Source: Bdellovibrionia bacterium (GTDB lineage: Bacteria > Bdellovibrionota > Bdellovibrionia > Bdellovibrionales > JAGQZY01). From it: a stretch of DNA of 64,000 nt. A model generated the notes under the pieces. That model searched no databases, was not told the DNA's origin, and saw nothing but the letters and a program-made list of their open reading frames with translations. The DNA is taken from the NCBI GenBank assembly GCA_030427805.1, contig JAUICP010000003.1:579758-643757 (forward strand). Direction: 5' to 3'. Shown in pieces: positions 34,392 to 42,531 of this stretch (positions within the stretch are counted from its first letter, which is position 1; each line of letters opens with the position of its first letter). The translations under genes were made by a program, and so were the position numbers.

Positions 34392-35242
34392 GGACTGAGG
34401 TACTCCGAAATTTGTTTCAATTGGAAATTTGGAATTTGAAAGGCTCCAAAGTGAATTTGATCATTATAGTATTCAAAATCACCTCCGAGTTCTTTATATC
34501 GATCTCTATTGAAATCCTTCAGAGGATCACATTTTTTTGAAGCAAAAGAAAATGACCACATCCCACCGGGATAGCTCAAGTTCGTATAATTGGCCATGCG
34601 AACAATGTTGAATAATTCGCTTTTTATTTTAGCAATGGTTTTTTGCATTTCTATCTCATAATAAGGTGACTCACACTGGCTAACAACGATGCCGTCATCT
34701 TCGAGAACATTGTAAACACCTTGATAGAAATCTTTGTTAAAAAGAGGAGTCGCTGGCCCAATGGGATCAGAACTATCAACAATGACTACATCGAATTTTT
34801 CTTTAGTGTCAGCTACGTACTTAACCCCGTCTTCAAATCTGAGTTCAACTCTTGGGTCGCTTAGTTTCGAACTCGTCTGCGGAATATGATCCTTACAAGC
34901 CTGTGTGACCATCTCATCGATTTCTACCATCACCACTTTTTCTACACTTTTATATTTAAGGACCTCGCGAACGGTTCCACCATCGCCTCCACCAATGACA
35001 AGTATCTTCTTGGGGTTCGGGTGAGTCATCATTGCTGGATGAACGATCATATCATGATATACAAACTCATCTCTTTCGGTCACCATCAGCATGCCGTCAT
35101 TAAGAAGGGCCTTGCCATGGCCATAGGTATCGACGACGAGAACTTTTTGAAAAGGACTTTGTCCTTGGAACAAAATTTCTTTTACTCGAAATCTTAATCC
35201 AATGACATCTTTGAACACTTCCTCGACCCAAATATTTTCCAT
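34376..35242 (-). CDS. speE: Spermidine synthase
   Basis: Transfers aminopropyl from decarboxylated SAM to putrescine. The GGGDGGTVREVLK SAM-binding loop, VEIDEMVTQACKDHI, and VIVDSSDPIGPATPLF catalytic block are standard, as is QCESPYYE. Length of 288 residues is typical. The gene is followed by trmH and preceded by speD at 23 nt, making a spermidine operon. Confidence 0.95.
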   Translation of the reverse strand: MENIWVEEVFKDVIGLRFRVKEILFQGQSPFQKVLVVDTYGHGKALLNDGMLMVTERDEFVYHDMIVHPAMMTHPNPKKILVIGGGDGGTVREVLKYKSVEKVVMVEIDEMVTQACKDHIPQTSSKLSDPRVELRFEDGVKYVADTKEKFDVVIVDSSDPIGPATPLFNKDFYQGVYNVLEDDGIVVSQCESPYYEIEMQKTIAKIKSELFNIVRMANYTNLSYPGGMWSFSFASKKCDPLKDFNRDRYKELGGDFEYYNDQIHFGAFQIPNFQLKQISEYLSPWPNQ

Positions 35243-35265
35243 TCTAAAATTCCTTCCCAGTAATT

Positions 35266-36207
35266 CTACTTGTACTCAAAGGCCGCTTCGGCTTCAGGCT
35301 GCGGCTGAAAAAATGAATTAAATTGTACTTTAAAGCCACACTCTAAATCGGCCCGATACTGACTTTTTTGCACATAAGTATCTAAGGTCAATCTGTCACC
35401 ATGGGACTCATCGAAGACGAAAATATCGAATGATTTTGGTTTAAAGACAGAAAGTAGAGTCTCCAACCAGTTCTTGCGAACTTCTTGAGGAGCGGCATTG
35501 GTTTCAAAGCTTATATAACTTCCAACCGCTTCTGGCGTAACATGAATGGTGACATAGTAATCATCTTTTAGAGCATTTAGCGAATAACCACAGGGTTGAA
35601 AGACAAAGTCATCGACGATATAGCCATCGAGAATACTGGAGAGCCCTATGCGCTCGCGAAGCTCCTCACCAGACATTTTTTTGTTTGAAAGAAAAATATC
35701 TCGAGCCGGCCCCTGAAGTCCGTTCATCAGAACTTCCTGAGTGCAGTCAGAAGCTTTGGGTTTAAATTTCGAATTTGTCGCGAACAGGTATATATGGTGT
35801 TCACTTTCCTCGCCAAAGCGATAGGCCTTACCATCGACATACTTTTTCAAAACTTCCACATCATCAAAAAAATGACTGGGCTGATAGTGCCCAAATATTT
35901 CATTTTTTCTTTCGTAAAAAACGGCTTCAACTTGGTCGCTCGGAAACTTTTGTAAAAATAATTCAGCCGCTCGAACCAATTGCGTGGTCCCGCAGGTAAT
36001 CATCGTAAAGGTCGACTCGTAAACAAAAAGACTCGATTCTGAAAGCAAGAAAGCGTCGCAGGACTCGTTACTAATCGATGAGAGAATCTGGGCATTCACA
36101 GATTCCACCATTTGCTTCCAATAATCTCTGCCCAATTGACGCAAATTCACCTGACACTCAGGCCGTAAATAGATTTCTAACTTTTTTTCTGCGCCCTCAA
36201 AGTACAT
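35266..36207 (-). CDS. speD: S-adenosylmethionine decarboxylase, eukaryote-type proenzyme
   Basis: Self-processing pyruvoyl enzyme that makes decarboxylated SAM for SpeE. It follows the eukaryotic (class 2) plan, not the short bacterial SpeD: LLSESSLFV with cleavage between Glu57 and Ser58, TCGTT with Cys72, and TIHVTPEAVGSYISFETN with the processing His and Ser. At 313 residues it has the full two-subunit length of eukaryotic homologues. ATG 36207 is preferred because GGAGG lies 8 nt upstream; the longer frame is not used. Close pairing with speE supports function. Confidence 0.93.
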   Translation of the reverse strand: MYFEGAEKKLEIYLRPECQVNLRQLGRDYWKQMVESVNAQILSSISNESCDAFLLSESSLFVYESTFTMITCGTTQLVRAAELFLQKFPSDQVEAVFYERKNEIFGHYQPSHFFDDVEVLKKYVDGKAYRFGEESEHHIYLFATNSKFKPKASDCTQEVLMNGLQGPARDIFLSNKKMSGEELRERIGLSSILDGYIVDDFVFQPCGYSLNALKDDYYVTIHVTPEAVGSYISFETNAAPQEVRKNWLETLLSVFKPKSFDIFVFDESHGDRLTLDTYVQKSQYRADLECGFKVQFNSFFQPQPEAEAAFEYK

Positions 36208-36292
36208 GGCGAGCCTCCACCTTAAAAGAGGGCAATCTAAGCTCACTAATGCATTTAGTCAAGCACTCTACTTGCTCCGTAAGAGCTCCTGA

Positions 36293-37150
36293 ATGAAAGT
36301 AGCGCCGATGAAGCCCCTTTTTAGCGTAATTATTCCTAGCTTTAACCGAGCTTGGGCCCTGCCCCGCTCCATTGAGTCTGTGCTTTGCCAGACCCTTGAG
36401 GATTTCGAGCTCATCCTTGTCGATGACGGATCGACCGACGAAACCCCGCAGGTTTTGAATTCCTACGCCCGTTCAGATGATCGTATTAAGATTATTACGT
36501 CTAAAAATCACGGGGTCAGTCGCGCGCGGAATTGCGGCATCACATCTGCCAAGGGACAGTGGTTGGCCTTTCTCGACAGTGACGATGAGTGGCTGGAAGA
36601 TAAATTAGAACTCCAATTATCTGAGTTGATTACATCGAAGACCCTCTGGTGCCATGGCAGCGAAATCTGGATCCGTGAGGGCAAGGAACTCAAACAAAAA
36701 AAGAAACATCGTAGGGGCAGTGGAGACCAATTTGAACGCTCATTAGAGCTTTGTTGTATCTCTCCATCCACGGTTGTTATTCAAAAAGAACTTCTTAATG
36801 AACATAAGTTTCGAGAAGATTTTCCTGTTTGCGAGGATTACGACCTCTGGCTTCGCCTGACTTCTCAACATAGAATTTCTTATGTCGAAAAACCTATAAT
36901 AAAGAAATATGGGGGACATGAAGACCAATTATCCCATCGTTTTCACTCCATGGACTATTGGCGATTAAAATCTATTTTCCTCACCTATAAAGAATCTTTC
37001 CTAAACGACCAGCAAACTCAACTGAGTCGAACTGAATTTGCAAAAAAACTTCACCACTATTCCCGTGGACTAGAAAAGTACGCTAACAACAAAGAAAACA
37101 TTTCGCGACTCAACGAAGTCCGACAGTGGGAATCAGAACTTTTGAATTAA
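36293..37150 (+). CDS. Glycosyltransferase family 2
   Basis: GT-A inverting glycosyltransferase: FSVIIPSFNRAWALPRSIES, VDDGSTDETPQVL, GVSRARNCGI and the FLDSDDEW metal site. About 285 residues with no TM segment. ATG 36293 or ATG 36308 may be the start; neither has a clear ribosome-binding site. Acceptor and donor unknown. Its end overlaps the convergent CinA-like gene by 18 nt. Confidence 0.87.
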   Translation: MKVAPMKPLFSVIIPSFNRAWALPRSIESVLCQTLEDFELILVDDGSTDETPQVLNSYARSDDRIKIITSKNHGVSRARNCGITSAKGQWLAFLDSDDEWLEDKLELQLSELITSKTLWCHGSEIWIREGKELKQKKKHRRGSGDQFERSLELCCISPSTVVIQKELLNEHKFREDFPVCEDYDLWLRLTSQHRISYVEKPIIKKYGGHEDQLSHRFHSMDYWRLKSIFLTYKESFLNDQQTQLSRTEFAKKLHHYSRGLEKYANNKENISRLNEVRQWESELLN

Positions 37151-38284
37151 ATCTTTAAAAAGAGAGTGAATGGCGTAAGCCGTAAAGGAATGAGAAGGGG
37201 CCTTCTTCTGTTTTTTTGAAAAACTCAAAGTCTCTTCCTGACCATTGAGCCGGTAATCTATCTGAATAGCATCGTCAGTGTCCTCAATTTTGACAATGAG
37301 GTGCGACGATCCAGCCGCAGTTTTAATGGATTCAAAGAGGTTCCTATGCTTTGTATAGTTGAGTTTCTTATCCGGCATCCGCAGACGAGAACGACCTCTA
37401 ATAATTTGCTCGAGTCCAAGTAGGTCACTGGTAGTATCGAGAATTGAGATTTCCTGAATCTGCGACAATGCACTTTCGATTCGCAATTCGTAGTCAACAA
37501 TCGAAGCACCAATGCGGTGGTCAGAAAAATGGTCGGAGAACTGTCGCCACTGGTCTACAAAGACCTCAAACTCTGCCTTTGTACACTTTAACTTGACCTC
37601 TACAAAAGGAGAACTGGCTCTATAGGCCAAAAAGTCGCTGGCTTCTGACATATTCTCTTCGAGATACTGTGCTAACTGCGACTCCCCTACACCCAAAAAA
37701 CAATGACTTTCAAAAATTAACTCGACTTCTGTTTTTAAGAAGTCCTTTAAATACTCTTGCAAACCATTTTCAAGACAAGACTTGATCTCTCGAGGAGGAC
37801 CTGGGAGCGCCAAAACAATTTTATTGGCAGAAAAAGGGACAACGAAGCTATTAGCGGTACCTTTTTTATTTTCAAAAATAAGGGCACCTTCAGGAAAGTC
37901 GGCCTGCCTTTTGTGCCCCTCTAGGAGCCTCATTCCCCGTGACGTTATAGCCTCAGTTATTTTGTTGAGCGAAGCCTCGTCTCTTTTTAATTTTTGGCCA
38001 CAGAATTTGCTAATCAAATCTCTAGAGCGATCATCGGTCGTGGGCCCCAGTCCGCCCATTGTAATAATGAGGTCCACTTTAGCTTGGGCAAAATTCAATA
38101 GCTCCTCAATATGACTATCAATATCTGAACAGCCCAAATTGAAATCGACCTGACCAAAAAACTCGGTAATTAAACGGGATAAAAACTGAGAATTCGTATC
38201 GAGGATCTGACCATCGAGAAGTTCAGAACCAATCGGAATGATCGCTACTTTTTTCTTTTTGGCTTTTTCAGCGACTGAGCTCAG
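37133..38284 (-). CDS. CinA-like protein (MoaB/Mog-type N-domain), CTG start
   Basis: N-terminal CinA/MoCF domain: VAIIPIGSELLDGQILDTNSQ, then ITMGGLGPTTDDRSRDLISK and VLALPGPPREIKSCLENG. This conserved N-terminus lies upstream of the first ATG/GTG/TTG codon of the frame (TTG 38137). The only plausible start is CTG 38284, five nt after AGGGGGG and overlapping the preceding gene stop as CTGA, giving 383 residues. The nicotinamide-nucleotide amidohydrolase (PncC) C-domain of full CinA is not recognisable; the last 110 residues are diverged. Third gene of the GbsR-epimerase-CinA unit. Confidence 0.8.
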   Translation of the reverse strand: MSSVAEKAKKKKVAIIPIGSELLDGQILDTNSQFLSRLITEFFGQVDFNLGCSDIDSHIEELLNFAQAKVDLIITMGGLGPTTDDRSRDLISKFCGQKLKRDEASLNKITEAITSRGMRLLEGHKRQADFPEGALIFENKKGTANSFVVPFSANKIVLALPGPPREIKSCLENGLQEYLKDFLKTEVELIFESHCFLGVGESQLAQYLEENMSEASDFLAYRASSPFVEVKLKCTKAEFEVFVDQWRQFSDHFSDHRIGASIVDYELRIESALSQIQEISILDTTSDLLGLEQIIRGRSRLRMPDKKLNYTKHRNLFESIKTAAGSSHLIVKIEDTDDAIQIDYRLNGQEETLSFSKKQKKAPSHSFTAYAIHSLFKDLIQKF

Positions 38285-39216
38285 GGCTTCCCCCCTTGAT
38301 TTTCAATGATATTCTTCATCGCCGATTCAATATCTGGATATAGAAACCGAAACTCCAATTCATTAAGTTTCTTAGGCACAACCTTTTGACCTTGAATTAA
38401 TACCTCAGACATTTTTCCGAAGGCTAATTTAAGGGCGACTCTGGGCACAGGGAGAAAACTTCTTTTCCCGAGGGCCTTCATCAACTGCTGGGTCAGATCC
38501 CTATTGCTTACCGGGTGAGGGCTTACCCCATTGATGACTGATTTATAATTATCGTCTTCAAGGGCCTTAACAAATATCCCAACGAGATCATCAATATGAA
38601 TCCAACTCATCATTTGTCGGCCATCTCCGATCGGACCCAGCACCCCATTCTTCGCCAATGGAAGCATTTTCTCCAGAGCTCCTCCATCGGGCGCAAGTAC
38701 GACTCCGATACGAATCTGCACACTTCGTATTTGCGTTGAACCTGAATTTACTTCTCGAGCCTCTTTCTCCCACTTTCGACAAACCTCTGCTAAAAAGTGG
38801 TCCCCCGACTTAGAGTTTTCATCGAATTGTTCATGATCTGAATAGGGATAGTAGCCGATGGCCGAAGCGCTGATAAAAATCTTGGTTTTTTTACTTGAAC
38901 TCGAAATACTCTGGACGATGTGCCTCGTCCCCAAAACTCGGGAGTCTAAAATCTTCTTTTGAACGGCTTGAGTCCATCTTTGATCAGCGATGGGATGGCC
39001 CGCGAGATGAATAATGGCGTCAGCCTGTTCAATAGCCTCTAAAGGGACTTCCCCTTCGTACAAATCCCAAGGGAAAAACTGGGCATCAAATGGAAGTTCC
39101 TTCCTTGCCCTGTCTGGGGATCTTGAAAGGCCCAAAATATCATGGCCTTTTTCTTTCAGTGCTTTCCCGAGGGTCCTACCGATCAGACCCGTCAGACCTG
39201 TGATTAAGACCTTCAA
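38281..39216 (-). CDS. TIGR01777-family NAD(P)-dependent epimerase (SDR39U1-like)
   Basis: Extended SDR: MKVLITGLTGLIGRTLGKAL at the NAD site, HLAGHPIADQRWT, and SASAIGYYPYSD carry the family signature. Homologues are linked to cell division or nucleotide-sugar metabolism, but the substrate is unknown. Start TTG 39216 overlaps the upstream regulator gene stop as TTGA. Its own stop overlaps the CTG start of the CinA-like gene. Confidence 0.9.
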   Translation of the reverse strand: MKVLITGLTGLIGRTLGKALKEKGHDILGLSRSPDRARKELPFDAQFFPWDLYEGEVPLEAIEQADAIIHLAGHPIADQRWTQAVQKKILDSRVLGTRHIVQSISSSSKKTKIFISASAIGYYPYSDHEQFDENSKSGDHFLAEVCRKWEKEAREVNSGSTQIRSVQIRIGVVLAPDGGALEKMLPLAKNGVLGPIGDGRQMMSWIHIDDLVGIFVKALEDDNYKSVINGVSPHPVSNRDLTQQLMKALGKRSFLPVPRVALKLAFGKMSEVLIQGQKVVPKKLNELEFRFLYPDIESAMKNIIENQGGKP

Positions 39217-39755
39217 TTGACTTCCTCAGCCTCAACTAGGGGCTGACTCATCGCTAACTGTGACCAAAAACTCATGTCCACATCTGAAAGAGACAAGATC
39301 GCGGAAAGACCCATTTGCGCATGGGATACAATTTCGGTCAGCTTTTTTACCTGCTGGGTATCGATCTGCATACTGTCTTTGTCTTGCTGATTCAGATCAC
39401 TGACCAGGCGACAGGCGGCATCCACCTGAGATAACATCTGTCGCTCTCTGCGCCGAAGGACATTAGTGATGACTTTGGTTATGTCTTTATTGGCAGTGTA
39501 GATTAAAGTATTCTTCGGACCTTTGCCACACTCTGAGATGACATCGTAATTTGCAAGTTCTGCAAGAGACATTGATATCAAAGCTTTCGATACACCTAAT
39601 CTCTTTATGAGCTCACCGGCATCAATAGGCTCGGTAGACAAATAAAGGTGAGTCCAAATTTGTCCGTGGATTCTTTTAAATCCCCAATACTGTATAAACT
39701 CCCCAACACTCCTGGCGAGTTGCTCTACTTCTGGTAAAACTGAAGTTTGAGTCAT
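39213..39755 (-). CDS. GbsR/MarR-family transcriptional regulator
   Basis: Winged-HTH protein of 180 residues. The ELIKRLGVSKALISMSLAELANYDVI helix-turn-helix is typical of GbsR, which in Bacillus senses choline. First gene of a three-gene operon with TTGA overlap to the next. The upstream region carries palindromes (39921-39934, 39945-39964) that could be its operators. Confidence 0.85.
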   Translation of the reverse strand: MTQTSVLPEVEQLARSVGEFIQYWGFKRIHGQIWTHLYLSTEPIDAGELIKRLGVSKALISMSLAELANYDVISECGKGPKNTLIYTANKDITKVITNVLRRRERQMLSQVDAACRLVSDLNQQDKDSMQIDTQQVKKLTEIVSHAQMGLSAILSLSDVDMSFWSQLAMSQPLVEAEEVN

Positions 39756-40072
39756 AAGCGGTCATCCCCATTCAAGCTAGACTAAACAATTACTCCTATT
39801 ATTCAATAGGTTCAAGCTTTGGTAAACATTTCTAAAAAGCACGGGCACAATGTCCCAAAAAAGGTCAAAAATACAAGCTTTCTTAAACACATTGTATCAT
39901 ATATTAATATGTATATACAGATACTTATAAGTATTTTCTCATTTTGTTCAAAATATATTGAACAGAGTAATAAGCTCTGATAGATTTATCTTAAGAAGTT
40001 AAGGGTTTACTGACGTAAGCTTGAGACTCTCTCGATATTTTGGTTAAGAGACCAATAGATCAATGCCCTTTG
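39756..40072. other. Long A+T-rich intergenic region with palindromes
   Basis: No gene found over about 300 bases. It contains a perfect 14-bp palindrome ATACTTATAAGTAT (39921-39934) and an inverted repeat TGTTCAA-ATATAT-TTGAACA (39945-39964). It must hold the promoter of the GbsR operon (minus strand) and whatever starts the transcript ending at the plus-strand terminator below. Confidence 0.5.
39921..39964. promoter_or_regulatory. Candidate operator palindromes for the GbsR-type regulator
   Basis: ATACTTATAAGTAT is a perfect palindrome and TGTTCAA/TTGAACA is a 7-bp inverted repeat with a 6-bp spacer, both about 165-210 bp upstream of the GbsR-type gene. MarR-type regulators bind such sites. 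The link is inferred from position. Confidence 0.4.
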
Positions 40073-40104
40073 AACTGCGACAGTGCCCCTGTCGCAGTTT
40101 TTTT
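40073..40104 (+). terminator. Orphan plus-strand terminator (possible sRNA or leader)
   Basis: An 11-bp perfect stem AACTGCGACAG / CTGTCGCAGTT (40073-40083 and 40089-40099) with a 5-nt loop and a T tail. It faces plus-strand transcription, but no plus-strand gene lies upstream for over 2 kb. It ends about 50 nt before the SDR gene at 40154. It may end a small RNA starting in 39800-40000, or act as a leader attenuator of the SDR gene. Confidence 0.8.
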
Positions 40105-40153
40105 ATAAGACTTGTGACTTGAACTCACACCGGCCTGAGATTATTTTGAACCC

Positions 40154-41176
40154 ATGATTCTAAAGTCTCTCGCCGAAAATCTTATCTCGAGAAGTCCGAT
40201 TATTTCTTATGGAAAAATCGGATACTTAGGTCGAAAACACTTTTGGCAAAACGAAATCAAATTAAATGGAAAGATCGTCCTAGTTACAGGCGCAACTTCC
40301 GGAATCGGTCGCTCCGCTTCTGAGTTATTCGCTAAGAAGGGTGCTCAACTTATTCTCGTAGCAAGAAATCAAGCTCGACTCGAAGAATTCTCCGAAAAGC
40401 TTCACAAGAAATACTCTTCAATTGTTCAGATTTACAAATGTGACCTCAGCGAACCAAAACTCGTTCGCTCCTTGGCAAAAAAGATTAGCAAAACCTATCA
40501 GCGCATCGACGTTCTAGTAAATAATGCCGGATCAATGTACGAAGACAAACGCCTGAATTCTTTAGACCAAGAGATGAGTTTTGCGACAAATGTCCTCAGT
40601 GGTTTTATACTTAGCAACCAATTGATTCCCCTCCTTCATAATTCCGGCTCTGGTAGAATTATTCACGTTTCCTCAGGAGGAATGTACCTTCACCACCTCG
40701 AACCCGACGACCTCTATTTTAAGAGACGAAAGTATACTGACCTCGCTGCCTACGCCCAGTCCAAAAGAGCTCAAGTGATTCTCAACGAACTCCTTGCGGA
40801 AAAACTCAAGGGCTTAAAGGTAGTTAGTGAGTGTATGCATCCGGGGTGGGTCGATACTCCAGGCCTTAAAGATTCCATGCCTCGATTTGCTAAGGTGATG
40901 TCGCCAGTTTTGCGCGAACCATCCCAAGGAGCGGATACCATTCTTTGGCTCGCCGGACGCCATCTAGAGAATTTTGAATCCGGTCAATTTTGGTTCGACC
41001 GACAACCAAGGCAAACCCACCTATCAAACAAGACAAAAAATACAATGCCAGAGAGACAGGCCCTCTGGCATTTTTGTGTTCAACAATCTGGCTGTGACTT
41101 TCCCTATGAATTTCTAGATCGTATCCAAAGGGAAAATTCCATCGGACCTAATTCCTCAGAACGGAATCATCCTTAG
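40154..41176 (+). CDS. Short-chain dehydrogenase/reductase, retinol-dehydrogenase-like
   Basis: Classical SDR: TGATSGIG cofactor loop, NNAGSM, Ser in HVSSGGMY and the YAQSK catalytic pair. A short N-terminal extension of about 35 residues precedes the Rossmann fold. The style (LARNQARLEE, VNNAG, HPGWVDTPGL) resembles DHRS12 or retinol dehydrogenases. The gene overlaps the convergent acyl-CoA dehydrogenase by 29 nt. No ribosome-binding site is obvious at the ATG. Confidence 0.85.
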   Translation: MILKSLAENLISRSPIISYGKIGYLGRKHFWQNEIKLNGKIVLVTGATSGIGRSASELFAKKGAQLILVARNQARLEEFSEKLHKKYSSIVQIYKCDLSEPKLVRSLAKKISKTYQRIDVLVNNAGSMYEDKRLNSLDQEMSFATNVLSGFILSNQLIPLLHNSGSGRIIHVSSGGMYLHHLEPDDLYFKRRKYTDLAAYAQSKRAQVILNELLAEKLKGLKVVSECMHPGWVDTPGLKDSMPRFAKVMSPVLREPSQGADTILWLAGRHLENFESGQFWFDRQPRQTHLSNKTKNTMPERQALWHFCVQQSGCDFPYEFLDRIQRENSIGPNSSERNHP

Positions 41177-42353
41177 CGAGATCTCGAGTAATATTCTTCT
41201 GATGAGCCTCAAGAGTTCCCCCTCCAATTTCTAGGAGCTTAGAATCTCGCCACAGGCGTTCAACCACATATTCACCAACATATCCGTAACCACCGAGGAC
41301 CTGAATAGCTCTGTCCGCAATATTCTTAGCCAAGGTCGTCGTGATTAACTTTACGCCATCTGAGTCGAGCCTTTGACCATGGCTGTGAATATCCAGTTTT
41401 CTTGCGGTATCGTAAACATAGCTTTGGCAGGCGCGATACTCAGCATAGCTTTCGCCAATATGCCGTTGAATTTGACCGAAGCGATTCAAGGACTGCCCAA
41501 ATGCACTTCGTTCAGAACTATATTTATTCATAATTTCTAAAGAGCGTCTCGCAATTCCAAGGCTCATTGCCGCAAGAGTCACCCTTTCGATTTCGAGGTT
41601 TCTCATCATATGCTTCATCGACTCGCCCTCTTTACCAACGAGTCCATCCGGCCCAAGTCTCACATTATCGAAAACCATTTCAGCCGTGTTCGAAGCTCGC
41701 ATGCCCGTTTTATCCATGATCTTTTGTCCGACAGAAAAACCTTCCGTCCCCTTCTCGACAATAAAAGTCGATATCTCTGGACGACCATTAACCTCACCAG
41801 TCTTGGCGTAAACCCAACAGACATCGCAAGGGGTTTTATTTTCATCAATAGTCCCGTTGGTGATCCACATTTTGCGGCCATTGAGAACCCAGGAGTCACC
41901 ATCTTTAACGGCAGTTGTTTCCATACCCAAGACATCGGTTCCATAGTTGGGCTCCGACATTGCCATTGCACCGACAAGCTCACCGGATGATAAACCCGGA
42001 AGGTATTTTGCCTTTTGCTCTTGAGAGCCATTGATATAGAGGTTGTTAACACAAAGCATTGAGTGAGCGAGATAGGCCAAACAAAGCCCCGGATCCGAAG
42101 CGGACAACTCTTCGTGAACAATCACTGTCGACAGGGCATCCATTCCTGAACCACCGAACTCTTCAGAAACAGTAATCCCCAGTAGACCCAATTCCCCCAG
42201 CTTTCTGAATAATGGAAGATTGAACTCTTCCTTACGATCAAACTCATGGGCCTGGGGCTCGACTTCCTCCTGAACGAACTGCCTTATGGTGTCCCGCAGC
42301 ATTTTATGCTCTTCAGTGGGATTCATTAAATCAAATTGTGCGAAGTTTTCCAC
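41148..42353 (-). CDS. Acyl-CoA dehydrogenase, isovaleryl-CoA-like
   Basis: FAD enzyme of beta-oxidation or branched-chain catabolism. FDLMNPTEEHKMLRDTIRQF, MAMSEPNYGTDV, WITNG and LGGYGYVGEYVVERLWRDSK are family blocks. Catalytic Glu in NLEIER occupies the isovaleryl-CoA dehydrogenase position rather than the usual site near the end. GTG 42353 is favoured: AAAGGG lies 6 nt upstream; an earlier TTG 42380 lacks one. No partner ETF gene in the window. Confidence 0.87.
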   Translation of the reverse strand: MENFAQFDLMNPTEEHKMLRDTIRQFVQEEVEPQAHEFDRKEEFNLPLFRKLGELGLLGITVSEEFGGSGMDALSTVIVHEELSASDPGLCLAYLAHSMLCVNNLYINGSQEQKAKYLPGLSSGELVGAMAMSEPNYGTDVLGMETTAVKDGDSWVLNGRKMWITNGTIDENKTPCDVCWVYAKTGEVNGRPEISTFIVEKGTEGFSVGQKIMDKTGMRASNTAEMVFDNVRLGPDGLVGKEGESMKHMMRNLEIERVTLAAMSLGIARRSLEIMNKYSSERSAFGQSLNRFGQIQRHIGESYAEYRACQSYVYDTARKLDIHSHGQRLDSDGVKLITTTLAKNIADRAIQVLGGYGYVGEYVVERLWRDSKLLEIGGGTLEAHQKNITRDLAKDDSVLRN

Positions 42354-42531
42354 GGGATACCCTTTCCCTTTGTAGTTCAAGCTATCTTGAACCGCCTGAG
42401 TCTTTTTTACTCATTTGGGCTTAAATGCCCTTAAGTAATAAAACTTTGACTCTCTGATGGCAATTCAATAGCTTTTGAACTGGTAGTTTTAAAGCACCAT
42501 TGTTTTATACAAGATCTCGGGGGAGGACAAG

